Positions 7,652-17,265 are shown, numbered from the stretch's first letter. The stretch is 64,000 bases of DNA from JAKAXS01 sp965279065 (GCA_965279065.1 OZ257134.1:620001-684000), one strand, 5' to 3'. The notes: generated by a model from the letters alone, not told the origin. Translations and numbers: made by a program.

Positions 7652-9130
7652 TTACGCTACCAGCGCCTTCGAAGCATCCTGCACCTTGCGTGCGGAGTCG
7701 TTCGCTGCACGCGAGTTTCCGGCGATGCTCTCTAGGTTGCTGCTGACGACCTGCACGCCCTGGGACGCCGTCATCATGTTGGTGGAGATTTCTTTCGTCA
7801 CCGCGCCCTGTTCCTCGATGGCCGCTGCGATCGAGGCCGCGATCTGATTCATCGCGTGGATCACTTCGGTGATGTCGTGGATGGCGGCGACGGCATCCGT
7901 CGTGCCGGCCTGCACCGTGTCGATCTGCGCGGCAATCTCGGCAGTCGCTTTCGCGGTTTGTCCAGCGAGCGCCTTGACCTCCGTCGCGACCACAGCGAAC
8001 CCCTTGCCGGCCTCGCCGGCGCGGGCTGCCTCGATGGTGGCATTGAGTGCGAGCAGGTTGGTCTGCGAGGCGATGGTATTGATCAAACCGACGACCTGGC
8101 CGATGCGGTCGGCGGAGGTCGCAAGGCCGCCGACGATGTCGTTGGTCTTGCGCCCCAGATCCACCGCCTTGTTCGTGATCTGCGACGCCTCGTCCACGCG
8201 TCGGGCAATTTCCTGCACGGAATAGACGAGTTCCTCCGCCGCAGAGGCGACGGCCTGAACGTTGGCCGACGTCTGGCTCGACGATAGCGCTGCAGTCGAC
8301 GCCTGATCGGCCATGTCGGAGATCGACTGCGACACCAGCCCGAGGTCGATGTCGATCGTCTGCTTGATGGCCGCCTTCAGCTTCACCTGTGCCGAGATAT
8401 CGGTGCAGAACTTCACGACCTTGTAGGGCTTGCCGGACGGACCGACGATCGGATTGTAGGTCGCCTGCAGCCAGATCTCGCGCCCGCCCTTGCCGACGCG
8501 GTGGTATTCGCCGCCCTGGAACTCGCCGCGGTTCAGCGCTTCCCAGAATTGCCGGTACTGGGTGGAGGTACGGTCGTTATCGGTAACGAACATGCGATGG
8601 TGCTGGCCCTTGATCTCGCCCAGCGAATAGCCCACGGCCCCGAGAAAGTTCGCGTTCGCGTCGATGATCGTGCCGTCGAGATTGAAGTGGATCACCGCAT
8701 TCGATTTGTTGATCGCCGAGATCTGCCCTTCGAGATCCGCCATCTGCACCTTCTGCTGCGTGATGTCGGTGCAGAACTTTACGACCTTGTGGGCCGTGCC
8801 GGCGGCATCCAGGATTGGATTGTACGTGGCCTGGATCCAGATTTCGCGACCACCCTTACCCACGCGCCTGTACTGGGCGGACTGGAAGACGCCGCGGCTC
8901 AGTTCGTTCCAGAATGTCCGATAGGCGGGGCTCTCCCGATCCTGCGGGCTGACAAACATGCTGTGATGCTTGCCCTGGACCTCCTCCAGAGTGTAGCCCA
9001 CCGCGCTCAGGAAGTTGGCGTTGGCGGCGAGGATCGTACCGTCGATGTTGAATTCGATAACGGCTTGGGATTTGTCGAGAGCGTCGATCTTCGCCTGGAG
9101 GTCGCTGCCGCCCCTGAATTGCTTGAACAT
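7652..9130 (-). CDS. Soluble double-PAS methyl-accepting chemotaxis protein
   Basis: ATG 9130 (MFKQFRGG) with an AGGA site is preferred to the start at 9184, which would add 18 residues of unlikely composition. The 492-residue receptor has two near-identical PAS/PAC units (about 11-125 and 133-248). Each carries the motifs GKGGREIW and VVKFCTDI. A long helical MCP signalling domain follows, with the conserved hairpin tip containing NLLALNATIEAARAGE. No transmembrane helix is visible, so it is a cytoplasmic receptor of the aerotaxis or energy-taxis kind. The FCTDI-type PAS pairs are common in chemoreceptors with haem- or flavin-linked sensing, but the ligand cannot be deduced. No che genes lie nearby. 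Confidence 0.93.
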   Translation of the reverse strand: MFKQFRGGSDLQAKIDALDKSQAVIEFNIDGTILAANANFLSAVGYTLEEVQGKHHSMFVSPQDRESPAYRTFWNELSRGVFQSAQYRRVGKGGREIWIQATYNPILDAAGTAHKVVKFCTDITQQKVQMADLEGQISAINKSNAVIHFNLDGTIIDANANFLGAVGYSLGEIKGQHHRMFVTDNDRTSTQYRQFWEALNRGEFQGGEYHRVGKGGREIWLQATYNPIVGPSGKPYKVVKFCTDISAQVKLKAAIKQTIDIDLGLVSQSISDMADQASTAALSSSQTSANVQAVASAAEELVYSVQEIARRVDEASQITNKAVDLGRKTNDIVGGLATSADRIGQVVGLINTIASQTNLLALNATIEAARAGEAGKGFAVVATEVKALAGQTAKATAEIAAQIDTVQAGTTDAVAAIHDITEVIHAMNQIAASIAAAIEEQGAVTKEISTNMMTASQGVQVVSSNLESIAGNSRAANDSARKVQDASKALVA

Positions 9131-9353
9131 GGATCTCGTCCTGCTGGCTTGCTTGCATGCAGGGCACCATGAAACGCGGCCCACGGGTCCGGGCCAAATA
9201 TGTTGCCTGTAGGGAACAGTGTTATTCCAGGCACGGTTAAGGTGTAATTAAGCAATCCTCTATCGTGCGAGGATATCCGCGCCGACGAGACGTGTTGCGC
9301 TCAATTGAATTCGGTGTTTAATATCCAGTGAACGAATGATCCGTGAGGCACCT

Positions 9354-10349
9354 ATGAGCGTGACCTTTACGACGGACGCTGTCCTTCCTCGCGACAGGGT
9401 TGAATTCTGGCACAGCGTCTCGTGCAGCACGTACATCGAATACGATTGCCGCGTTCAAAGCAAACTGGGCTTCCAGGCGCGCATAGAGGCCGCCCAATTA
9501 GGCGACCTGACACTGTCGGTTTGCGATAACACGCCGCTCGTGGCCGATCGGACCCGGCGGCACGTGGCGCGATCCGATTCCGATTCCGTGTTTTTTGGTG
9601 TCCTTCTAGGGGGCTCGAAGCACATCGAGCAGGACGGTCGCGAAGTAATGATTGCGGCTGGAGATTGTTACTTGGTGGACGCCGGCCGGCCGTACGTTCT
9701 CACCTGCAACGAGCCGAAGTCGGAACTGGTACTTGAGATCCCTCGCCCGCAGCTCGAAGCGAGAATCGGTTGTTCTGCATCGGCGCGAGCCAGCCTCGTG
9801 TCCGGCCGCAAAGGCGCCGGAGCCTTCGCGGCCTCGTACCTGCGGCATCTCCAGAAGCATCTGGAGTTGGTGACGTCGTCAACGACGCCGAAGGTTGTCG
9901 ACCAGGCGGTCGACCTCGTCTCCCTCGCACTCACCAACAGCTCCCCGGCGACCGTTCGGCGCCTTGCCTCCGCCACCGCGGTTTCCCGTCTGCGCCTGCA
10001 TGATGCCATCGACGCGAACGTACCCCATAGGCGCATCCAGTGCGCTGATATCGCCGACATGGCCGGAATCAGCCGGCGCTACGCGAATTTTCTGCTCGCC
10101 CAGGAGGGGACATCGCTGGAGCGCCTGCTCGTCGATAGGCGTCTGGAACGAAGCAGGACATTGCTGGCCGATCCTAGCAATCGGCCCCGTACGATCGCTG
10201 AAATCGCCATGGCTTCGGGCTTTGACAGCGCCTCGCATTTCTCGCGATCGTTTAAGGAAGCGTACGGATTGACGGCGCGCGATTATCGCCATGTTGCCCT
10301 TGGCGGTCCCGATCACCGCACCGGCATTGCGCCATTGCAGTACGCCTGA
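9354..10349 (+). CDS. AraC family transcriptional regulator (AraC-binding-like domain plus HTH)
   Basis: The 331-residue protein has an N-terminal AraC_binding_2-type beta domain. Its start resembles the FeaR-like group (RVEFWHSV) and the sensor region contains IAAGDCYLVDAGRPY. The C-terminal AraC helix-turn-helix pair lies at about 225-320 (ADIADMAGISRRYANFLLAQEG; key parts ADIADMAGIS and EIAMASGFDSASHFSRSFK). ATG 9354 with GAGG six bases upstream is chosen over ATG 9336. It sits between the chemoreceptor (divergent) and nspC (same strand) and could control either. The inducer is unknown. Confidence 0.88.
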   Translation: MSVTFTTDAVLPRDRVEFWHSVSCSTYIEYDCRVQSKLGFQARIEAAQLGDLTLSVCDNTPLVADRTRRHVARSDSDSVFFGVLLGGSKHIEQDGREVMIAAGDCYLVDAGRPYVLTCNEPKSELVLEIPRPQLEARIGCSASARASLVSGRKGAGAFAASYLRHLQKHLELVTSSTTPKVVDQAVDLVSLALTNSSPATVRRLASATAVSRLRLHDAIDANVPHRRIQCADIADMAGISRRYANFLLAQEGTSLERLLVDRRLERSRTLLADPSNRPRTIAEIAMASGFDSASHFSRSFKEAYGLTARDYRHVALGGPDHRTGIAPLQYA

Positions 10350-10524
10350 CCGCGGACGGTTACCGGCGGCGCTCATCGGCGCCGTCATACCCAATCTGCC
10401 TCGGGCTGCAACGAGCACCTGCCGCCGGGCCGGAATTCGTGACGCGCCAACACCCCTTTCGTCTGTCACGTGGCGATGCCATATAGCGGCGCTTGCGGAA
10501 TCGTCCGCCGCTGAAGGACCTGTG

Positions 10525-11670
10525 ATGACCAAGCTGCCGACCCTGCCTGCCGGTATCGCCACGCCGGCCTACATCCTCGACATGGCAGCGCTGGAAAAAA
10601 ACATGACCACGGCTGCGCGCTTGCGCCGCGAAGCCGGCTGCCGCGTGCTGCTGGCGACCAAGGCCTTTGCCTTGCCGGCCGCCTTCCCGATGATGCGCGA
10701 TGCGCTCGACGGCACGACCGCGTCCGGGGAATACGAGGCGCGCCTCGGACGCGAGACCTTCGGCAAGGAGGTGCACGTCTATGCACCCGCCTACGGACCT
10801 GGCGAAGTCGATCGCCTGCTGGACATCGCCGACCACATCTATTTCAACTCCCCCGGTCAGATCGCGCTCTATCTCCAGCGCGCCAAGGCCGCCGGCCGCG
10901 AGATTGGGATCCGCATCAATCCCGGCTTCTCCAACGCCACGCTGGGTGGCGCGCTGTACGACCCGTGCGCGCCGTGCTCGCGCTTCGGCACCACGATGGA
11001 CCGCCTCGGTGAACTGCCCTGGGGTGACATCGACATCCTGCACACCCACACCCTGTGCGAGTCCCTGCACAATGGCTCGGTCGGGCTGATCGAGCATGTC
11101 GCGACCAGGCTGGGTGACTATGTGCGCCGCGTGAAGGCCGTCAACTTCGGCGGCGGGCACTTCATCAACAAGCCCGGCTACGATCTGGATGCCCTGATAA
11201 GCGCCATCAAGGCTTTCAGGGCCCAGTTCGGCGTCGACGTCATCCTTGAACCTGGTGCCGGTCTCATCGTCGACACCGGCTACCTCGTCTCGAGCGTGCT
11301 CGACGTGCATTGGAACGACAAGGACATCGCCATCCTCGACACGTCGGCGTCGACGCACATGCCCGATGTGCTGGAGGTTCCCTACAAACCGCCCGTGTTC
11401 GGTTCAGGCGAACCGGGAGCGTTGGCCCACGACGTGATCCTCGCGGGCAAGACCTGCATGACCGGCGATGTCATCGGTGAGTACTCATTCTCGCACAAGC
11501 TGAAGGCTGGCGATCGCGTCGTCTTCGGCGACATGATGCAGTACAGCTTCGTGAAGAACAATTCGTTCAACGGCACGCCGCTGCCAGATCTCGCCGTGCT
11601 GGAGAAGGACGGCAGCTACCGGGTCATCAAGAGCTTCGGCTATGAGGATTTTGCCGGAAAACTGGGGTAG
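10525..11670 (+). CDS. nspC: Carboxynorspermidine decarboxylase
   Basis: NspC is a PLP-dependent fold-III decarboxylase that converts carboxy(nor)spermidine to (nor)spermidine, the last step of the pathway begun by the synthase at 4795. ATG 10525 with a GAAGGA site gives 381 residues, the family length; a long upstream extension of the frame lacks homology-like character. The PLP lysine is K46 in LLATKAFALP. The HTHTLCES segment, the EPGAG phosphate-binding motif and the C-terminal GKTCMTGD motif with the catalytic-type Cys are visible. It is separated from the synthase by 4.5 kb of unrelated genes, whereas the pair is often adjacent in alphaproteobacteria. Confidence 0.92.
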   Translation: MTKLPTLPAGIATPAYILDMAALEKNMTTAARLRREAGCRVLLATKAFALPAAFPMMRDALDGTTASGEYEARLGRETFGKEVHVYAPAYGPGEVDRLLDIADHIYFNSPGQIALYLQRAKAAGREIGIRINPGFSNATLGGALYDPCAPCSRFGTTMDRLGELPWGDIDILHTHTLCESLHNGSVGLIEHVATRLGDYVRRVKAVNFGGGHFINKPGYDLDALISAIKAFRAQFGVDVILEPGAGLIVDTGYLVSSVLDVHWNDKDIAILDTSASTHMPDVLEVPYKPPVFGSGEPGALAHDVILAGKTCMTGDVIGEYSFSHKLKAGDRVVFGDMMQYSFVKNNSFNGTPLPDLAVLEKDGSYRVIKSFGYEDFAGKLG

Positions 11671-11682
11671 GGCGCCGCGCGC

Positions 11683-11916
11683 TTACGACGTCTGATCGTC
11701 GTCATCGTCCCGCCGCCCCGGTAGCTCGGAGCCTTCGCCGTCCGTGTCGATGGGATTGCCGGGAATGACGTAGCCTCCCGAGAGCCAACGCGACAGGTCG
11801 ATGTTGGCGCAGCGCTTGGAGCAGAATGGGCGGAACTCTTCGTCGGAAGGGCGGGCGCACATGGGGCAGCGCGCTCCGGGCTTCTTGCCGCCGGTCTTTT
11901 CTTCCGTTCCGCTCAT
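11683..11916 (-). CDS. yacG: DNA gyrase inhibitor YacG
   Basis: This 77-residue zinc-binding protein has the Cys pattern C17-x2-C20, then C32-x3-C36 (RCPMC and FCSKRC). The conserved DLSRWLSGGYVIPG segment follows, then an acidic disordered tail. Family members bind gyrase GyrB and inhibit its DNA binding. It follows maf by 20 bases on the same strand, the usual alphaproteobacterial order, so both are probably one transcript. Confidence 0.92.
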   Translation of the reverse strand: MSGTEEKTGGKKPGARCPMCARPSDEEFRPFCSKRCANIDLSRWLSGGYVIPGNPIDTDGEGSELPGRRDDDDDQTS

Positions 11917-11936
11917 GCCTTCCTGTCTGATCGTGT

Positions 11937-12569
11937 CTACTCCGCTTCGGACTCGGCCGCGCGGATCCAGTTAAAGTGTATGGGGAAGCCTTCGCCGATC
12001 AGCAACCCCACCACCTCGGTTAAAGGCAGACCGACGACGTTGGTATACGAGCCCGTGAGCTTCTGCACGAACGAGCCGGCCAGCCCCTGGATGGCATAGC
12101 CTCCCGCCTTGCCGCGCCATTCGCGTGAGGCGATATAGGCTTCGATCTCTGGCCGGCTCAGGTGCTTGAAGCGCACGCGCGTGTCGACGATCTTGGTCCG
12201 CACCTTGTCGTGCGGCGTGATGAGGCACACCGCCGTCAGCACGCGATGCGCCCGGCCTGATAGCAGGTTGAGCGAAGCCGCCGCCTCCTCGATGTATTCT
12301 GGCTTCATCAGGATGCGTCGTCCCACCGCCACGATGGTGTCGGCCGCCAGCACATAGGCGTCGGCGATGTCGCGGTCGTTGGCGATCTGGTCGCGTGCCG
12401 TCTCCGCCTTCGATCGCGCCAGCCGTGCCACCAGCCCGCGCGGCATTTCACCAGCCCGCGGCTTCTCGTCGATCGAGGCCGGCCGCAGCGCATCCGGCTC
12501 GACGCCGACCTGCGCCAGCAGCCGCAGCCGCCGCGGGCTGGCACTCGCCAGCACCAGCTTCGGCCGCAT
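11937..12569 (-). CDS. maf: Maf family nucleotide pyrophosphatase
   Basis: Maf proteins hydrolyse non-canonical or modified nucleoside triphosphates to monophosphates. The family hallmark SASPRR is near the N-terminus, and AADTIV with the catalytic Asp is in the middle. The C-terminal IQGLAGSFV and GSYTNVVGLPL motifs are all intact. I place the start at ATG 12569 because family members begin only a few residues before SASPRR, giving 210 residues. The frame extends in-frame to ATG 12683, which would add 38 charged residues, and neither start has a strong ribosome binding site. The gene normally follows infA in Hyphomicrobiales; infA is absent here. Confidence 0.9.
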   Translation of the reverse strand: MRPKLVLASASPRRLRLLAQVGVEPDALRPASIDEKPRAGEMPRGLVARLARSKAETARDQIANDRDIADAYVLAADTIVAVGRRILMKPEYIEEAAASLNLLSGRAHRVLTAVCLITPHDKVRTKIVDTRVRFKHLSRPEIEAYIASREWRGKAGGYAIQGLAGSFVQKLTGSYTNVVGLPLTEVVGLLIGEGFPIHFNWIRAAESEAE

Positions 12570-12880
12570 CAGCTGCGATTCTTCGGTGACGCGTTCCCGG
12601 GCAAGCTCCCGCCGCAGTGTCTCCCGGCGCGGACTATCCGTTCGCGACAAAGCGGTGAGCAGGGCTTCCTTCGCGGTCGACATGCTGGATCAGAACTCTC
12701 GTTTCGCTGGCCGCGCCGCAATCCTGCTGGCGCAGCGCCCTCCGTTGTCCTATGGGGCTAGCGAGCGGCCGCGGCAAAAGCAAGACGTTATGAGCGTTGC
12801 AACACCGCCGCAATCTCTGGATAGTCCTCGCCGCGCGCGTCAGGTCCGGCTCTATCCACACAACTTCTACGGGGAACGCC

Positions 12881-13576
12881 ATGGTCGCCAAGGAAACCGT
12901 CGTTGAGATGTTGGCCAACACGGCCATGTTCGGCCCGCTCGGCGACGATGATCGGCGCGCCGTTGCACAGGAACTGCGCGACAGCGTCTGGGACCAGGGC
13001 CAGGTGGTATTCTCCCGTGGTGACCCCGGCCGCGACATCTATCTCGTCACCAACGGGCGTGTTCGCCTGTCGATCCTGACGTCGGAGGGTCGTGAGCTGT
13101 CGTTCGCCCACGCCGAAGCCGGCCAGGTGTTCGGCGAGATCGCCGTGCTCGACGGCGGCCAGCGCACTGCCGACGCCACCGCCGTCACCAAGGTGCAGGC
13201 CCTGACCCTGTCGAAACCCGCCCTCATGAAGTTGATGGAAACGCGCCCCGCTTTGCGCGAGGCCGTCATCCGCTTTCTGTGCAAGCGCGTGCGCGAGGCG
13301 GATCAGCAACTCGAAGGTATCGCGCTGTACCCCATCGAAGCCCGGCTCGCCCGATTCTTCCTGGCCGCCGTCCGCCAGAAGGCCGGCGCCGATGCTGACG
13401 GCGCTGTGCCGCTGGACCTGCCGATCTCGCAGTCGGAACTGGCGCTCTTGATCGGCGCCAGCCGTCCTAAGGTCAACGCCGCCCTGGCCATGCTCGAAGA
13501 CCAGGGGGCGCTCGACCGCGCGGATGGCAAGATCACCTGCCACATAGAACAACTGGAAGAGATTGCCGGACTCTAG
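12881..13576 (+). CDS. Crp/Fnr family transcriptional regulator
   Basis: The 231-residue protein has a cyclic-nucleotide-binding beta roll (about residues 15-130). Its phosphate-binding cassette reads FGEIAVLDGGQRTADATA, close to the cAMP-binding consensus with Glu and Arg retained. A Crp-type winged helix follows at about 150-225 (QSELALLIGASRPKVNAAL). ATG 12881 with GGGGAA upstream is preferred to an earlier start at 12797. The next gene on the same strand encodes an adenylate cyclase, so the pair looks like a local cAMP-response module. Target genes cannot be told from this window. Confidence 0.92.
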   Translation: MVAKETVVEMLANTAMFGPLGDDDRRAVAQELRDSVWDQGQVVFSRGDPGRDIYLVTNGRVRLSILTSEGRELSFAHAEAGQVFGEIAVLDGGQRTADATAVTKVQALTLSKPALMKLMETRPALREAVIRFLCKRVREADQQLEGIALYPIEARLARFFLAAVRQKAGADADGAVPLDLPISQSELALLIGASRPKVNAALAMLEDQGALDRADGKITCHIEQLEEIAGL

Positions 13577-13661
13577 GACTGGGGGCGTCGGGCGCGGGCT
13601 TGCTCCACCCCGGCTGCCTGAAGCAATATGCGCCGCAACTCGTGTGACCCGGTAGAACGGC

Positions 13662-14969
13662 ATGAACGTCCATTGGCGCATCTGGACGAAGTTCACGGCG
13701 GCTGTTCGCAGCCTGACCGGGTCAGCCGCGTGGCATGCGATTGCCCGCGCCGTCCGGCGTGCGGCTGAGGCCGGCACGCACGGCTACCCGCCGGACACCA
13801 AACGCCGGCTCAAAATCTTGAACATGTTCTCCTACCTCATCGCGCTGACGACGCTGATCTATGCGCTTCAGCATTTGTCGATGGACTACGACCGCTATGA
13901 ATATGTGGTCCTGATCAACCTTTTCCTCGTCGCCGCAGCGCTCTCGGTGCCGCTAGCGCACCGCATCAGCGACACGGCTGGCGGCCTTATCATCGTCGTC
14001 TCGGAATTTATCGCACTGCTTGCATTGACCAGCCTGCTCGGTCGCGCCTCCGGCATGCAGGTGCAATTATTCATTGCGCCTGCCGCAACCTTCGTCGTCT
14101 TTGGCCTGAAGCGCCTTTATTTGATCGTGCCGATCATTATCGGCGCGCTGGGCCTGCATCTCTATGCCTGGTTTAGTTACCCCGACGTCCAGGCCGGCAT
14201 TCCCGTCGCGCACGCTGTTGTCGACCCGCTCTATGTCCAGGCGGCCATCACCACGATGGCCCTCATCGGCGCCACGGTCTACTACGCCTTCAGCCTCGCC
14301 GAGAACGCCAAGGCCGAGATCGACGCGCTTCTGCGCAACATCCTGCCCGACAGCATCGTCGAACGCCTGAAGTCCAACCCCGGCGACATTGTTGCCGACA
14401 GCTTCGACGAGGCCTCGATCCTGTTCGCCGACATCTCCGGCTTCGTCGCGCTCGCCATTCGCCTCGGCGCGCAGCGCACCGTCGCCCTGCTCAATACCAT
14501 CGTCACCGATTTCGACGCCTTGGCCGAACGCCACGACGTCGAGAAGATCAAGACCATCGGCGACGCCTACATGTGCGCCTCCGGTGTGCCCGAGCGATCG
14601 GAGGATCACAGCGAGCGTCTGGTGCGCATGGGCCTTGACATGCTCGACGCCGTCGATCGCATCCGCCGTGATAGCGGCGTCGACATCGGCATTCGCATTG
14701 GCATCGCCACGGGCCCCGTCATGGCCGGTGTTATCGGCCGCAAGAAGTTCAGCTATGACATCTGGGGCGACGCCGTGAACCTCGCCTCACGCCTTGAAGG
14801 CCAGTCGCAGCCCGGCCGCATCCTCGTCTGCGCCCGCACGCGCGTCAGCCTCGCCTCCCGCTTCGTGTTCGAAAGCCGCGGCGCGATAGACATCAAGGGT
14901 GCCGGCCAGCAGGAAGTCTTCTTCATCGTCGGACGAACGGGCGACCGCGCGCCCATCGCCGCGCAATAG
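13662..14969 (+). CDS. Membrane-bound class III adenylate cyclase
   Basis: The 435-residue protein has about six hydrophobic helices (residues 52-210) and a C-terminal class III cyclase domain. Metal-binding Asp257 (LFADISG) and Asp301 (IGDAYM) are present. The adenine-selecting Lys297 (KTIGDAY) and Asp366 (YDIWGD) are present, as are transition-state residues Asn373 and Arg377 (VNLASRLE). All catalytic residues expected of an active adenylyl (not guanylyl) cyclase are therefore visible. It lies 85 bases after the Crp-family gene on the same strand, consistent with synthesis and sensing of cAMP by one unit. The pair is inserted, in opposite orientation, inside a normally contiguous minus-strand block. 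Confidence 0.93.
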   Translation: MNVHWRIWTKFTAAVRSLTGSAAWHAIARAVRRAAEAGTHGYPPDTKRRLKILNMFSYLIALTTLIYALQHLSMDYDRYEYVVLINLFLVAAALSVPLAHRISDTAGGLIIVVSEFIALLALTSLLGRASGMQVQLFIAPAATFVVFGLKRLYLIVPIIIGALGLHLYAWFSYPDVQAGIPVAHAVVDPLYVQAAITTMALIGATVYYAFSLAENAKAEIDALLRNILPDSIVERLKSNPGDIVADSFDEASILFADISGFVALAIRLGAQRTVALLNTIVTDFDALAERHDVEKIKTIGDAYMCASGVPERSEDHSERLVRMGLDMLDAVDRIRRDSGVDIGIRIGIATGPVMAGVIGRKKFSYDIWGDAVNLASRLEGQSQPGRILVCARTRVSLASRFVFESRGAIDIKGAGQQEVFFIVGRTGDRAPIAAQ

Positions 14970-14975
14970 AGAAAA

Positions 14976-15440
14976 CTAGACAGTCGGCCCGCCCTGCAGC
15001 TGGAAGCGTTCGCGGATACGCCGGAACAGATCGTCGCGCACGCCGCGGTAGGCGGCGATGATGTGCTCGCGCTTGGGCTGTGACAGCGCCAGCGAGCAAT
15101 CGAGCGTCGGCCAGTACTCCACCTCGGCCGCCATCGTCCGCGTGAGCTCCAGCGCATGATGATGCGCTTCGGGTGACAATGAGATGATGACGTCGAATAA
15201 CCGGTCGCCGATGATCGCCAGAGACTGCGGCTCGTGTTCCGACAGGTCGATGCCGATCTCATCCATCACCGCCACGGCGTAAGGGTCAGGCAGCCCGGCG
15301 CGCACGCCGGCCGACATCACGACCACGCGGCCACCCGCGAGATGATCGAGGATGGCGGCAGCGATCGGCGAGCGGATGCAGTTCAGCGTACACGCGAACA
15401 GCACCGACTTGCGTTCCTCGCCCGATGCCGCGGGGATCAC
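14976..15440 (-). CDS. Low-molecular-weight phosphotyrosine phosphatase family protein
   Basis: The 154-residue protein carries the P-loop signature C17-x5-R23-S (CTLNCIRSP) right after the first beta strand. SAGVRAG and the DP(Y) motif follow. The gene follows UPF0262 with a three-base gap and lies in the hisD block, where an LMW phosphatase is a standing member in Hyphomicrobiales. It may act on protein tyrosine phosphate or, as an arsenate reductase-like relative, on arsenate; conserved context favours the former. It converges with the adenylate cyclase gene six bases away. Confidence 0.88.
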   Translation of the reverse strand: MIPAASGEERKSVLFACTLNCIRSPIAAAILDHLAGGRVVVMSAGVRAGLPDPYAVAVMDEIGIDLSEHEPQSLAIIGDRLFDVIISLSPEAHHHALELTRTMAAEVEYWPTLDCSLALSQPKREHIIAAYRGVRDDLFRRIRERFQLQGGPTV

Positions 15441-15443
15441 GGG

Positions 15444-15932
15444 TCACCCCTTCCAATGCAGCGCGGTGATGAGCGTGAACAGTCGCCGTGCCGTATCGGT
15501 GTCGACCTCGATCTTGCTCTCCAGCCGCTCCGAGAGGATGCGGCTGCCTTCGTCGTGCAGGCCGCGCCGCCCCATGTCGATCGCCTGGATGCGCGACGGC
15601 TGCGCCGACTTCACCGCTTCATAGTAGCTGTCGAGCACGATGAAGTAGTCTTTCATCAGCCGCTTCAGCGGCGTCAACGACAGGTGGTGCGTGACGACCG
15701 GCTGCGCCGTCTCGTCCGAAACTTCGAACACCAGCCTCTCGTCCACCACCGACAGCTGCAGCCGGTACGGTCCCTGGTCGCGGCCCGTCAGCTTGAAGTT
15801 GTTGCCGTCGACTAGGTCGAAGATCGCGACCTCGCGCTCATGCTCGATGTTGGCGTTGCCGCGCGCGATCGATTGACCGTCGAGCGTGACCTCGATCAGC
15901 CGGTCTTTGCTGGGGATTGCTGGCTCGGACAT
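15444..15932 (-). CDS. UPF0262 family protein
   Basis: The 162-residue protein matches the UPF0262 family, found almost only in alphaproteobacteria and almost always between hisD and the LMW phosphatase gene, as here. Typical segments are EHEREVAIFDL, LSLTPLKRLMKDYF and GRRGLHDEGS. ATG 15932 is chosen; a GTG at 15944 would add four residues. Function is unknown. It is cytoplasmic by composition and probably part of the hisD transcript (34 bases after hisD). Confidence 0.88.
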   Translation of the reverse strand: MSEPAIPSKDRLIEVTLDGQSIARGNANIEHEREVAIFDLVDGNNFKLTGRDQGPYRLQLSVVDERLVFEVSDETAQPVVTHHLSLTPLKRLMKDYFIVLDSYYEAVKSAQPSRIQAIDMGRRGLHDEGSRILSERLESKIEVDTDTARRLFTLITALHWKG

Positions 15933-15966
15933 CGGCGCGTGCACGCTTCCTTGGCTTGGTGACGGA

Positions 15967-17265
15967 TCAGGTCTCGGGATTGATGCGGATGGCGACCGAG
16001 CGGCGATGCGCCTCCAGCCCTTCCGCCCGCGCCAGCGTCATCGCCGCCGGCGCAAGCCTCTTCAGCGCCGCCGCATCGAGCTTCAGGATCGACGTGCGCT
16101 TCATGTAGTCGAGCACGCCGAGTCCCGACGAGAACCGGGCGCTGCGCGCCGTCGGCAGCACGTGGTTGGACCCCGAGACATAGTCCCCGATGACTTCCGG
16201 CGTGTGCCGCCCGAGGAAGATCGCTCCCGCATTGCGGATCCTGTCCGACAGGGCCTCGGCATCCTTGGTGGCGATTTCCAGATGTTCCGCCGCGATCCGG
16301 TCGGCGAGCGCCGGTGCTTCGTCGAGCGAGCGCAGCAGGATCGTCGCGCCGAAGTCGCGCCAGCTCGCTCCGGCAATCTCCGCCTTCGGCAGCGACGCCA
16401 GCTGCCGTACCACCGCTGCCTCGACGGCCGCAGCAAATTCATCGTCGTCCGTCATCAGGATCGACTGCGCCGCCGTGTCGTGCTCCGCCTGAGCCAGCAG
16501 GTCGGCGGCGATCCAGTCGGGGCTGTTGTCCTTGTCGGCAATGACGAGGACTTCCGACGGCCCGGCGATGCTGTCGATGCCGACGGTGCCGTAGACCTGC
16601 CGCTTGGCCGCCGCGACATACGCGTTGCCCGGTCCGACGATCTTCACCACTGGCGCGATCGTCTCCGTGCCGTAGGCCAGCGCCGCGATCGCCTGCGCGC
16701 CGCCGACGCGGTAGATCTCCGCCACCCCCGCCAGCCGGGCGGCAGCCAGCACCAGCGGGTTGAGAACACCCTTCGGTGCCGGCACCACCATGACAATGCG
16801 CGGCACCCCGGCCACCTGCGCCGGCACGGCGTTCATCAGCACGGACGAGGGATAGGACGCCAGTCCGCCCGGCACGTACAACCCGACCGACTCGACCGCC
16901 GTCCACCGATGTCCCAGGTCCACGCCTGCGGCGTCGGTATAGCGGTCGCCCTCCGGCAGCTGCCGCTGGTGATGCTCGGCAATGCGCCGCCGCGCGAACT
17001 CCAGGGCCTCCAGCGTCTCCGCGGAACATGCCGCGACGGCGGCATCGACTTCAGCCACGCCGATGCGCAACCCCAACGCTCCGAGATCGGCGTCGTCATA
17101 CTTGCGCGTGAGGTCGATAAGCGCCGTGTCACCCCGCGTGCGGACGTCGGCGATGATCGCCGCCACGGCCGCCCCGACGTCGGCGGAGGCCTCCCGCTTC
17201 TCGGTCAGGAACGCGGCGAACGCGGCTTCGAAACCGGGATCGCGGGTGGAAAGTCGTTTGGCCAT
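15967..17265 (-). CDS. hisD: Histidinol dehydrogenase
   Basis: HisD catalyses the last two steps of histidine biosynthesis, oxidising L-histidinol to L-histidine with NAD and Zn. The 432-residue length is standard. Family blocks visible include GLYVPGG, VPAPKG, RVGGAQAIAALAYGT, KIVGPGNAYV, AGPSEVLVIAD, the QAEHD metal region and SSGLGVLDYMKR near the C-terminus. The gene lies 64 bases after DUF2948 and before UPF0262, forming one minus-strand operon. Confidence 0.97.
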   Translation of the reverse strand: MAKRLSTRDPGFEAAFAAFLTEKREASADVGAAVAAIIADVRTRGDTALIDLTRKYDDADLGALGLRIGVAEVDAAVAACSAETLEALEFARRRIAEHHQRQLPEGDRYTDAAGVDLGHRWTAVESVGLYVPGGLASYPSSVLMNAVPAQVAGVPRIVMVVPAPKGVLNPLVLAAARLAGVAEIYRVGGAQAIAALAYGTETIAPVVKIVGPGNAYVAAAKRQVYGTVGIDSIAGPSEVLVIADKDNSPDWIAADLLAQAEHDTAAQSILMTDDDEFAAAVEAAVVRQLASLPKAEIAGASWRDFGATILLRSLDEAPALADRIAAEHLEIATKDAEALSDRIRNAGAIFLGRHTPEVIGDYVSGSNHVLPTARSARFSSGLGVLDYMKRTSILKLDAAALKRLAPAAMTLARAEGLEAHRRSVAIRINPET

